Source of the DNA: Actinomycetes bacterium
Lineage (GTDB): Bacteria; Actinomycetota; Acidimicrobiia; Acidimicrobiales; Palsa-688
DNA length: 5,661 bases
Reading direction: 5' to 3'
NCBI GenBank assembly: GCA_021827225.1
Contig: JAKAXG010000332.1
Span: 1-5,661 of the forward strand
Both the position numbers and the translations under genes were made by a program. Shown one piece after another: positions 1 to 5,661 of this stretch; the first letter of the stretch is position 1; each line of letters begins with the position of its first letter. The notes under the pieces were generated by a model. That model had not been told where the DNA came from. It ran no database searches and worked only from the letters and a program-made list of their open reading frames with translations.

Positions 1-387
1 AGCCACGGGCTGCAACTGGCAGTCGTGTCAGCCAGTGCCAACACGGCCCAGGTGCTGGAGTCCGCCGGCCTGGCCGAGCTCTTCCCGGTACGCATAGACG
101 GCATCGTCGCCGCCCAGCGCCACCTGGCCGGCAAGCCGGCGCCGGACATGTTCCTGGCCGGGGCCGAGGCGCTCGGGCTGGAGCCCGGCCAGACGGCGGT
201 GTTCGAGGACGCGCTGGCGGGAGTCGAGGCCGGCCGGGCCGGGGGCTTCGGCTTCGTAGTCGGCGTGGACCGGGTCGGCCAGGCCGCCGAGCTCAGGGCC
301 CACGGCGCCGACGTGGTGGTCGACGACGTAACCCGACTGCTCTCCCCCGCCGCCGGCGGCGCCGGGCGGACCCGCCCGCCGGCATGA
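1..387 (+). CDS. Beta-phosphoglucomutase-like HAD hydrolase, 3' part (5' end outside window)
   Basis: The reading frame is open from the first base, so the gene begins upstream; the GTG at 25 is an internal valine codon (residue 9 here). The visible 128 residues are the second half of a HAD subfamily IA protein. Seen: the motif II serine in VVSAS (S10 in window numbering), the motif III lysine in GKPAPDMF (K45), and the motif IV acidic pair in VFEDALAGVEAG (E69, D70). These match S114, K145, E169 and D170 of Lactococcus lactis beta-phosphoglucomutase in order and spacing. The nucleophile Asp and cap domain must lie upstream. Beta-PGM converts beta-glucose 1-phosphate to glucose 6-phosphate in the cytoplasm. 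The four-base overlap with a GH65 phosphorylase gene, which would make that substrate, supports this role. A generic HAD sugar phosphatase is the alternative, because the cap is not visible. The last 15 or so residues are a Gly/Ala/Pro-rich tail. Confidence 0.9.
   Translation, partial: SHGLQLAVVSASANTAQVLESAGLAELFPVRIDGIVAAQRHLAGKPAPDMFLAGAEALGLEPGQTAVFEDALAGVEAGRAGGFGFVVGVDRVGQAAELRAHGADVVVDDVTRLLSPAAGGAGRTRPPA
384..387 (+). other. ATGA stop/start overlap coupling the HAD and GH65 genes
   Basis: The GH65 ATG (384-386) overlaps the HAD stop codon TGA (385-387). The bases upstream contain GGGCGGA (364-370), which is too far away to be a convincing ribosome binding site. Terminating ribosomes therefore probably re-initiate here, which would keep the two enzymes at matched levels. 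Confidence 0.85.
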
Positions 388-2741
388 TCGAGCATCCCAG
401 CTTCACCGTCGACCCCTGGTCGGTGCGGGAGAGCTTCCTGGACCTGGAGGTGCTGGCCCAGTCCGAGTCGGTCTTCGCCCTGTCCAACGGCCACATCGGA
501 TGGCGGGGGAACCTGGACGAGGGAGAACCGCACGGGATCCCCGGTGCCTACCTGAACTCGGTGTACGAGAACCGGCCGCTCCCCTACGCGGAGGCCGGCT
601 ACGGCTACCCCGAGTCGGGTCAGACGGTCATCAACGTGACCAACGGCAAGCTCATCCGGCTCCTCGTCGACGACGAGCCGTTCGACGTCCGCTACGGCAC
701 CCTTCACGACCACGAGCGGGTGCTCGACCTGCGGGCGGGGACACTCGAGCGGCGGGCGGAGTGGACTTCTCCCACCGGCAGCCGGGTCCGGATCCGCTCC
801 ACCAGGCTGGTGTCGCTCACCCACCGGGCGATCGCCGCCGTCTGCTACGAGGTGGAGGCCGTCGGCGGGAACCGGGTGGTGATCCAGTCCGAGCTGGTGG
901 CCAACGAGTCCCTGCCCGAGTTGGGCCACGATCCCCGCTCCGCCTCGCTCCTGCAGTCCGCCCTCGACCCGGAAGAGACCCTGGCCCACCGGTGCGGGGC
1001 GGTCATGGTCCACCGGACCCGCACCAGCAACCTGCGGGTGGGCGCGGCCATGGACCACGAGATCTCCGCACCGGAGGACGCCCACGTCGAGGTGGAGGTC
1101 GACACCGACGTGGCCCGGGTGACCGTGGCCTCCCGGCTGGGCCCGGGCCAGACGGTGCGGCTGGTGAAGCTGGTCGCCTACGGGTGGTCCGGTCAACGGT
1201 CCCGGTCGGCCGTCCACGACCAGGTCGTCGCCGCGTTGGCCGGGGCCCGCCAGGTCGGGTGGGACGGCCTGGTGGCGGACCAGCGGCGGTACCTGGGCCG
1301 CTTCTGGGAGGGGGCGGACGTGGAGGTCGACGGGGACGCCCCCGTCCAGCAGGCGGTCCGCTTCGGTCTGTTCCACATCATGCAGTCCGCGGCCCGGGCC
1401 GAGCAGCGACCGATCCCGGCCAAGGGTCTCACCGGGCCCGGATACGACGGTCACACCTTCTGGGACTCCGAGACCTACGTGCTGCCGGTGCTCACCTATA
1501 CGGCCCCCGACTCCGCCGCCGACTCCTTGGCGTGGCGGCGCTCGACGTTGCCGATCGCCGAGGACCGCGCCCGGGGGCTGGGACTGGACGGCGCCGCCTT
1601 CGCGTGGCGAACCATCGCCGGTCCGGAGAGCTCGGGTTACTGGCCGGCCGGGACCGCGGCGTTCCACATCAACGCCGACATCGCCGACGCCACCCTCCGG
1701 TACCTGGATGCAACCGGCGATCAGGCATTCGAGCGGGACGTGGCTCTGCCGCTGCTCGTCGGGACGGCCCGGATGTGGCGCAGCCTGGGCCAGCACGACA
1801 TGGAGGGCAACTTCCGCATCGACGGGGTGACCGGCCCCGACGAGTACAGCGCGGTCGCCGACAACAACGTCTACACCAACCTGATGGCGCAGCAGAACCT
1901 GCGGGGGGCGGCGGAGATCGCCGGGCGCCACCGGGGGGAGGCGGAGAAGCTGGGGGTGAGCACCGAGGAGACGGCCTCGTGGCGCGACGCGGCGGACGCC
2001 ATGGTGATCCCCTACGACGAGCGGCTGGGGGTGCACCCGCAGAGCGAGGGGTTCACCGATCACGCCCGCTGGGACTTCGACGCCACCGGGGCCGACCAGT
2101 ACCCGCTGATGCTGCACTTCCCGTACTTCGACCTGTACCGCAAGCAGGTCTGCAAGCAGGCGGACCTGGTGCTGGCCATGATGCTGTGCGGCCAGGCGTT
2201 CACCCCGGAGCAGAAGCTCCGCAACTTCGACTACTACGAGGCCATCACGGTCCGGGACTCGTCCCTCTCGGCCAGCACCCAGGCGGTCATGGCCGCCGAG
2301 GTGGGCCACGTGGACCTGGCCCACGACTACCTGGGCGAGGCCGCCCTGATGGACCTGCGGGACCTCGAGCACAACACCCGCGACGGCCTGCACATCGCCT
2401 CCCTGGCCGGGGCGTGGACGGCGCTGGTGATGGGATTCGGCGGGATGCGGGCTTCGGGAGGGATCCTGTCGTTCTCCCCCCGGCTGCCCGACGGCATCAG
2501 CAGCCTGCGCTTCGCCGTCCGCTACCGGGGCCGCCGCCTGCAGGTGGACGTCCGCCCGCAGCAGGCCGCCTACCGCCTGCTCGAGGGCGATCCCATGAAG
2601 CTGCGCCACGCCGGCGAGGAGCTCTCGCTGGGCGACGAAGCGGTCGTGCGGCCCCTGCCGCGGGTGCGCAGCCGGCCGGCGCCGGCCCAGCCCAGGCACC
2701 GCCGGCCAGAAGCCCACCACGCCGGCGGCACCGAGTCCTGA
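384..2741 (+). CDS. GH65 family glycoside (disaccharide) phosphorylase
   Basis: 785 aa, normal length for GH65 and almost that of M. tuberculosis Rv3401. The family cleaves alpha-glucosides such as maltose, trehalose, kojibiose or nigerose with inorganic phosphate, giving beta-glucose 1-phosphate plus the released sugar. An N-terminal beta-sandwich (about 10-270) and linker lead to an (alpha/alpha)6 barrel (about 320-690) and a small C-terminal beta domain (about 690-740). Seen: GHTFWDSETY with W360, D361 and E363; VTGPDEYS with E487, the expected general acid (E487 also in L. brevis maltose phosphorylase); CKQADL (K591-Q592); SSLS at 626-629 and GLHIAS with H670, matching the phosphate-binding elements of phosphorylases. 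Their retention favours phosphorolysis over hydrolysis. The start is the ATG inside the ATGA overlap with the HAD gene; no clear Shine-Dalgarno precedes it, so translational coupling is likely. The substrate cannot be read from sequence. The last 40 or so residues are a basic, Pro/Arg-rich tail, probably disordered. Confidence 0.95.
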   Translation: MIEHPSFTVDPWSVRESFLDLEVLAQSESVFALSNGHIGWRGNLDEGEPHGIPGAYLNSVYENRPLPYAEAGYGYPESGQTVINVTNGKLIRLLVDDEPFDVRYGTLHDHERVLDLRAGTLERRAEWTSPTGSRVRIRSTRLVSLTHRAIAAVCYEVEAVGGNRVVIQSELVANESLPELGHDPRSASLLQSALDPEETLAHRCGAVMVHRTRTSNLRVGAAMDHEISAPEDAHVEVEVDTDVARVTVASRLGPGQTVRLVKLVAYGWSGQRSRSAVHDQVVAALAGARQVGWDGLVADQRRYLGRFWEGADVEVDGDAPVQQAVRFGLFHIMQSAARAEQRPIPAKGLTGPGYDGHTFWDSETYVLPVLTYTAPDSAADSLAWRRSTLPIAEDRARGLGLDGAAFAWRTIAGPESSGYWPAGTAAFHINADIADATLRYLDATGDQAFERDVALPLLVGTARMWRSLGQHDMEGNFRIDGVTGPDEYSAVADNNVYTNLMAQQNLRGAAEIAGRHRGEAEKLGVSTEETASWRDAADAMVIPYDERLGVHPQSEGFTDHARWDFDATGADQYPLMLHFPYFDLYRKQVCKQADLVLAMMLCGQAFTPEQKLRNFDYYEAITVRDSSLSASTQAVMAAEVGHVDLAHDYLGEAALMDLRDLEHNTRDGLHIASLAGAWTALVMGFGGMRASGGILSFSPRLPDGISSLRFAVRYRGRRLQVDVRPQQAAYRLLEGDPMKLRHAGEELSLGDEAVVRPLPRVRSRPAPAQPRHRRPEAHHAGGTES

Positions 2742-2787
2742 TCCGGGCCGCCGCGGTGGGCCAGCGGGGGTTCGGCGGGCGCCGCAG

Positions 2788-2801
2788 CCGGCGGTCGCCG
2801 G
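2788..2801 (+). other. Short GC inverted repeat in the spacer after GH65
   Basis: CCGGCG (2788-2793) and CGCCGG (2796-2801) are exact reverse complements with two bases between them, in practice a 5-bp stem with a 4-base loop. It lies in the 105-base spacer between the GH65 stop and the small-protein start. No T-run follows, and short GC palindromes are common by chance at this base composition, so an attenuator or terminator role is only a possibility. No promoter boxes could be recognised in this spacer. Confidence 0.25.
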
Positions 2802-2846
2802 ATGGGAGCAGGTAGCGGGCTGACGGCCGTGGGTAGAGCGACCTCC

Positions 2847-3143
2847 ATGGCAGAGGACGTCAAACGACCGGAGCCCGACGTGCAGGCCGATGACAAGGTG
2901 GCGGCCTCCCGGGCGACGGGCGGGGTGCCCGACGCTTCGGCGCCCGACCAGCACAGCACGACGGGGACCACCCCTAACGAGAAGTTCGTCGGCCGGGTGA
3001 GCGGGGCCGACCCCGGCTACGAGGGTGAGACCGGCGCCGAGCGCCGGGCTGCTGCCGCCGGCGGCGCCGATGCGGCTGGTGCCGATGCGGGCCGGGCGGC
3101 GGAGGGGTCGGCGGGCCGGGCGGCGGACCGGTCGGCGGACTAG
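2847..3143 (+). CDS. Small hydrophilic protein of unknown function
   Basis: I do not recognise this 98-aa protein. It is strongly hydrophilic, rich in Ala, Gly, Asp and Glu, and has no membrane segment, signal peptide or cysteine. The middle (about residues 40-64) reads TTGTTPNEKFVGRVSG then DPGYEGETGAER, the least low-complexity part and the likely conserved core. The C-terminal third is Ala/Gly/Asp-rich with an in-frame 8-residue duplication and is probably disordered. An upstream in-frame ATG at 2802 would add 15 residues. I prefer 2847 because the codons before it have lower third-position GC (10 of 15, including a rare AGA) than those after it (21 of the first 25), and GGGTAGAG lies upstream at ribosome-binding distance. 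The stop TAG is 11 bases before the proposed transporter start and shares a G with that gene's Shine-Dalgarno, so co-translation is likely. A regulatory or accessory role for the transporter is only a guess. Confidence 0.7.
   Translation: MAEDVKRPEPDVQADDKVAASRATGGVPDASAPDQHSTTGTTPNEKFVGRVSGADPGYEGETGAERRAAAAGGADAAGADAGRAAEGSAGRAADRSAD
3089..3136 (+). repeat. 24-bp in-frame direct duplication in the small-protein gene
   Basis: GGGCCGGGCGGCGGA occurs at 3089-3103 and again at 3113-3127. The 24-base period extends through the following bases with two differences (GGGGTCGGCG against CCGGTCGGCG). It encodes GRAAEGSA followed by GRAADRSA. Just upstream, GCCGATGCGG also occurs twice with a 15-base period (3066-3075 and 3081-3090), giving GADAAGADA. 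The pattern fits replication slippage in a part of the protein with little structural constraint. Confidence 0.8.
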
Positions 3144-3157
3144 GGAGCCCGGTCATC
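3143..3157 (+). promoter_or_regulatory. Shine-Dalgarno and putative ATC start of the sugar porter
   Basis: GGGAG at 3143-3147 begins with the last base of the small-protein stop codon and is followed, after 7 bases, by ATC at 3155-3157. From the in-frame TGA at 3026 up to the GTG at 3257, this frame has no ATG, GTG or TTG. The Shine-Dalgarno spacing is ideal for ATC, poorer for GTC at 3152, and there is no comparable site for CTG at 3203. ATC differs from ATG by one base, so either a rare ATC start or a base error here explains the site. Confidence 0.6.
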
Positions 3158-4570
3158 CGCCCCCTCACCGCCTCGGCGGCCAGCCACCGCCGGGCGGTCA
3201 TCCTGGCGTCGACCATCACGGCCCTCGGAGGTCTCCTCTTCGGCTACGACACCGGGGTGGTGTCGGGAGCCCTCCTGTTCCTGCAGGACAGCTTCGGCAA
3301 GATGTCCTCCTTCGACAAGGAGCTGGTCACCTCGCTGCTGCTCGTGGGGGCGGCGGTGGGGGCGCTCGGGGCGGGTCGGGCGGCCGACCGGGTCGGGCGC
3401 CGGCCCACCATCCTGGTCACCGCGCTGGTCTTCATCGCCGGTGTCCTCGGCGCGGCGTTCAGCCCGGCGTTCTGGTTCCTGGTCGTCATGCGCTTCATCA
3501 TCGGGCTGGCCGTGGGGTCGGCGTCGATGACCGTCCCCCTCTTCATCGGGGAGCTGGCGCCGCCGCGCTACCGGGGCGCCCTGGTCAGCTTCAACCAGCT
3601 GGCCATCACCGGTGGCATCCTCATCTCCTACCTGATCGACTACGGCCTGAGCTCCTCCCACAACTGGCGGCTGATGTTCGGCCTGGCCGCCATCCCGGCC
3701 GGCCTGCTGTTCATCGGCACCCTGTTCCAGCCGGAGAGCCCCCACTGGCTGATCGGCACCGGACGCCAGGACGACGGCCGACGGGTGCTGGAGCGCTACC
3801 GGGAAGAGGACGAGATCCAGGCAGAGATCGACGACGTGCTCCGCGTCGCCCGGGAGCAGGAGAAAGCCCCGAGCCTGCTGGACCCGCAGCTCAGGCGGGT
3901 GCTCATGCTGGGAGTGGCGCTGGCCATCCTGCAGCAGGTCACCGGCATCAACACGGTCATCTACTACGCCCCCACCCTGCTGCACGGTGCCGGGCTGGGC
4001 AGTTCGGCATCCCTGCTGGCCAACGTGGTGAACGGCGGGGTGAACGTGGGCATGACCATCGTGGCCATCTGGCTGCTGGACCGGGTCGGCCGCCGACCCC
4101 TGCTCCTGGTCGGCACCGCCGGCATGGCGGTGGGCATGTTCGTGGTTGGCCTGACATTTGCAATCGGCGGGGCCAAGCTGCACGGCGGAGCGGCGCTGGT
4201 GGCCGTCGCCGGGCTGCTTGTGTACACCGGGTCGTTCGCGGTGGGGCTGGGACCGGTCTTCTGGCTGCTCATCGCCGAGATCTATCCCCAGCAGGTGCGG
4301 GGGCCGGCCATGAGCATCGCCACCCTGGCCAACTGGGCGGCCAACTTCGTGGTGACCATCTCATTCCTCACCCTGCTCGACGCTATCGGCGGCGAAGGGG
4401 TGTTCTTCCTGTTCACCTTCCTGTCGCTGGTGGGCCTCGTCTACATGGCCAAGCGGGTCCCCGAGACCAAGGGGGTGAGCCTGGCGGAGATCCAGGTCCA
4501 GATCGAGCACTCAGACGATCCGGCCGCCCTGCGGGCTGTCGGGGCGGGCCGGGCTGCGGGCGGGTCCTGA
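3155..4570 (+). CDS. MFS sugar porter (XylE/GalP/GLUT type), probable sugar-proton symporter
   Basis: From ATC 3155 the protein is 471 aa, normal for bacterial sugar porters with 12 membrane helices. Seen in order: GGLLFGYDTGVVSGA in helix 1 (D32, matching XylE D27), ADRVGRR (77-83), R113 in RFIIGLAVG, PLFIGELAPPRYRG (E133), SFNQLA (Q148), PESPHWL (193-199), a charged cytosolic linker (about 200-245), LQQVTGIN (Q260, Q261, N266), DRVGRR, GPVFWLL (W370) and PETKG (436-440). Q148, Q260, Q261, N266 and W370 correspond to sugar-contacting residues of XylE and GLUT1. The aspartate in helix 1 suggests proton coupling as in XylE. Xylose, glucose, galactose, arabinose and inositol porters cannot be told apart here. 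If translation began at the GTG at 3257, the protein would lose nearly all of helix 1, including conserved GGLLFGYDTG, so that start is unlikely. The upstream phosphorolysis genes make a sugar linked to them plausible, but this is inference. Confidence 0.9.
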   Translation: MRPLTASAASHRRAVILASTITALGGLLFGYDTGVVSGALLFLQDSFGKMSSFDKELVTSLLLVGAAVGALGAGRAADRVGRRPTILVTALVFIAGVLGAAFSPAFWFLVVMRFIIGLAVGSASMTVPLFIGELAPPRYRGALVSFNQLAITGGILISYLIDYGLSSSHNWRLMFGLAAIPAGLLFIGTLFQPESPHWLIGTGRQDDGRRVLERYREEDEIQAEIDDVLRVAREQEKAPSLLDPQLRRVLMLGVALAILQQVTGINTVIYYAPTLLHGAGLGSSASLLANVVNGGVNVGMTIVAIWLLDRVGRRPLLLVGTAGMAVGMFVVGLTFAIGGAKLHGGAALVAVAGLLVYTGSFAVGLGPVFWLLIAEIYPQQVRGPAMSIATLANWAANFVVTISFLTLLDAIGGEGVFFLFTFLSLVGLVYMAKRVPETKGVSLAEIQVQIEHSDDPAALRAVGAGRAAGGS

Positions 4571-4702
4571 GCGGGCGCAGTCCGGTGGCGGGCGGGTGCT
4601 CGGCGGCGGTGCGTCGGTAGCGGGCGGGTGCTCGGTAGCGGCGGGTGCTCGGCGGCGGAGCGCCGGTGGCGGCGGGTGCTCGGCGGCGGGGCGCCGGCGG
4701 CG
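4571..4702 (+). repeat. Degenerate 31-32 bp tandem repeat between convergent genes
   Basis: The core GCGGGTGCTCGG occurs four times, at 4592, 4624, 4641 and 4672. The units are 32, 17 and 31 bases long, then a last copy of 31 (4672-4702). The third and fourth units differ at two positions; the first is more diverged, and the 17-base unit looks like a deletion derivative. The bases right after the MFS stop (4571-4591) resemble a partial, more decayed unit. The array begins immediately after the transporter TGA. Open frames run through it in several frames, but only because it is almost pure GC; none has a credible start or protein. Function unknown. Confidence 0.8.
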
Positions 4703-4721
4703 GCGGCCCGGGACGGACGCC

Positions 4722-4751
4722 CCGGCCGGCGCTCCGATCGGGGCCGGCCGG
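4722..4751. terminator. GC-rich hairpin, possible bidirectional terminator
   Basis: CCGGCCGGC (4722-4730) and GCCGGCCGG (4743-4751) are exact reverse complements, giving a 9-bp all-GC stem around a 12-base loop that itself contains the palindrome CCGATCGG. On the minus strand it starts 4 bases after the PAP2 stop codon; on the plus strand it lies about 150 bases past the transporter stop. There is no T-run on either side, so it is not a classical intrinsic terminator. Actinobacterial genes often end in such stems without a U-tract, and the convergent position fits. Confidence 0.45.
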
Positions 4752-4755
4752 CGGT

Positions 4756-5643
4756 TCAGCTGCCGGTGGGCACCGGGTCGTCCTCGGAGGCGAGCGCCGG
4801 CTGCGGCGGCTGCGCCCGCCAACGGGATATCCGGTCCAGCCGGGTGGCCACCACCAGGGCGGCAGCACACAGCAGGGCGGCGACCAAGCCGTCGGCCCAG
4901 TAGTGGTTGCCGGTGGCGATCACGATGAACAGCGTGGCGAACGGATAGGTGACGGCCAACCATCGCCAGCGCGACCGCAGGACGTACACCACCGCGGCCG
5001 CCACGACGATCGCCCACGCCACGTGCACCGACGGCATGGCCGACAGCTGGTCGAGACCTGGTCGGGCGGTAGCCGGGTAGACCGTCGGTCCCACCAGCCG
5101 GCCGGTGTCGACCAGTCCCAGACCCGGTACCAGCCGGGGCGGAGCCACCGGCACCAGGGCCACCAGCAGGCTGGCGCCGGTGGCCAGGGCCAGGGCGTTT
5201 CGCACCACCGGGTAACGCTCCCGGTGCCGGGCGAAGACCCAGACCAGGCACGCCCCGGTGACGGCGACGTGGAGCCCCACGTAGTAGATGTTGAACACCC
5301 GCAAAAGCCAGCGATCCGCCAGCACCAGGTGCTGAACCCACGCCTCGGTCGGGACCGGGAGGTGGCGTTCGAAGCGCTCGATGGCGGCCCCGCGGGCCAC
5401 CGCCCCGCTCACCTGGGCCAGGGACAGGCTGCCGGCGAGCTGCCACAGGGCGTACAGGGCGAACATGACCGACAGCTCGCGGGTCCACGCCGCCACGGCT
5501 GGCCGGGCCCGCGACCACCGGCCGCCACCCGACCGCCGGGAGCCGAGCGTCCGGGTGGCTGCGGCCGCGCCGACGGCGGCCACCGACGCGTCGGACCAGG
5601 GCAGCCACTGCACGGTTTCGACGGTACCGCCGCCCGGTAGCAT
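4756..5643 (-). CDS. PAP2-superfamily membrane phosphatase/transferase (PAP2_3, inositolphosphotransferase-like)
   Basis: 295 aa with about six hydrophobic segments (about 57-75, 115-138, 148-166, 208-222, 228-244, 251-267), so an integral membrane protein. The signature is SAMPSVHVAWA (S205, H207) and GNHYWADGLVA (H247, D251), the two C-terminal motifs of the PAP2 catalytic site; APPR (167-170) may stand in for the first, arginine-bearing motif. This arrangement is typical of the PAP2_3 branch, which includes Aur1-like inositolphosphoryl transferases and many uncharacterised actinobacterial proteins. It should hydrolyse or transfer a lipid-linked phosphate or phosphoinositol group at the cytoplasmic membrane; the substrate is unknown. 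The ATG at 5643 is the first in-frame start visible, but CCCGGCTCCCCCTCGGAC before it holds no Shine-Dalgarno. The GTG at residue 11 is an alternative. The first 50 or so residues are Ala/Gly/Arg-rich and unlike the rest. It is convergent with the transporter and so is transcribed separately. Confidence 0.85.
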   Translation of the reverse strand: MLPGGGTVETVQWLPWSDASVAAVGAAAATRTLGSRRSGGGRWSRARPAVAAWTRELSVMFALYALWQLAGSLSLAQVSGAVARGAAIERFERHLPVPTEAWVQHLVLADRWLLRVFNIYYVGLHVAVTGACLVWVFARHRERYPVVRNALALATGASLLVALVPVAPPRLVPGLGLVDTGRLVGPTVYPATARPGLDQLSAMPSVHVAWAIVVAAAVVYVLRSRWRWLAVTYPFATLFIVIATGNHYWADGLVAALLCAAALVVATRLDRISRWRAQPPQPALASEDDPVPTGS

Positions 5644-5661
5644 GTCCGAGGGGGAGCCGGG

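Noticed and set aside
500..2815. 771-aa plus-strand open frame lying almost wholly inside the GH65 gene
   Set aside because: Its translation is Arg/Gly/Pro-rich low complexity with no motif, while the other frame is a full GH65 enzyme. Long shadow frames are expected at this GC content.
2802..2846. 15-residue N-terminal extension of the small protein from ATG 2802
   Set aside because: Lower third-position GC and a rare AGA codon make it look non-coding, though it cannot be fully excluded.
3140..4183. 347-aa minus-strand open frame opposite the sugar porter
   Set aside because: The product is rich in Gln, His, Asp, Gly and Arg without a fold or motif, and it lies antisense to strongly conserved transporter codons.
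3257..4570. Transporter starting at GTG 3257 as a truncated gene
   Set aside because: The conserved helix 1 sequence continues in frame upstream with no stop, so the shorter form would cut off a preserved part of the protein.
3025..4620. 531-aa plus-strand frame overlapping the small protein and the transporter
   Set aside because: Translation is Arg/Pro/Gly/His low complexity; the transporter frame over the same bases has all sugar-porter motifs.
4571..4702. CRISPR array
   Set aside because: The units are adjacent copies without unique spacers of constant length, and no cas gene is visible.
4596..4928. Short plus-strand frames reading through the tandem repeats with Gly/Ala/Arg-rich products
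   Set aside because: They start inside the repeat units and have only repeat-derived composition, with no plausible ribosome binding site.
4511..5608. 365-aa minus-strand frame overlapping the PAP2 gene and the repeat block
   Set aside because: No recognisable motif; it runs through the repeat array and is explained by GC bias, whereas the neighbouring frame has PSVH and HYWAD signatures.

Overview
The window is very GC-rich (about 70% by eye), with strong G/C bias at third codon positions. The GH65 protein is close in length and arrangement to Rv3401 of Mycobacterium tuberculosis, next to a beta-phosphoglucomutase-like HAD protein as in Rv3400/Rv3401. Together this points to an actinobacterium (Actinomycetota); I cannot fix the class or genus.

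Layout from left to right. (1) The 3' part of a beta-phosphoglucomutase-like HAD gene, cut by the window edge (1-387, +). (2) A complete GH65 glycoside phosphorylase gene (384-2741, +) that overlaps it by four bases (ATGA). (3) A 105-base spacer, then a small unrecognised hydrophilic protein (2847-3143, +). (4) An MFS sugar porter of the XylE/GalP/GLUT type, 11 bases further on. It has no ATG, GTG or TTG that would give a complete first membrane helix; I place its start at an ATC codon at 3155, behind a good Shine-Dalgarno sequence. (5) A 185-base convergent intergenic stretch with a degenerate 31-32 bp tandem repeat (4571-4702) and a GC-rich hairpin (4722-4751). (6) On the minus strand, a PAP2-superfamily membrane phosphatase/transferase (5643-4756) whose start lies 18 bases from the window end.

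How the genes may work together. The first two genes form a known pair: GH65 phosphorolysis of an alpha-glucosyl disaccharide gives beta-glucose 1-phosphate, and the HAD mutase converts that to glucose 6-phosphate. The sugar porter on the same strand could supply a disaccharide or hexose, so genes 1-4 look like a small sugar-uptake and phosphorolysis cluster. That link is inferred from order and strand only. The PAP2 gene is convergent and probably belongs to a separate transcription unit concerned with lipids or the envelope.

I see no mobile element, CRISPR array, tRNA or rRNA. I do not see a clearly new multi-gene system. The points most worth a second look are the missing canonical start of the transporter, the unrecognised small protein just before it, and the intergenic tandem repeat.
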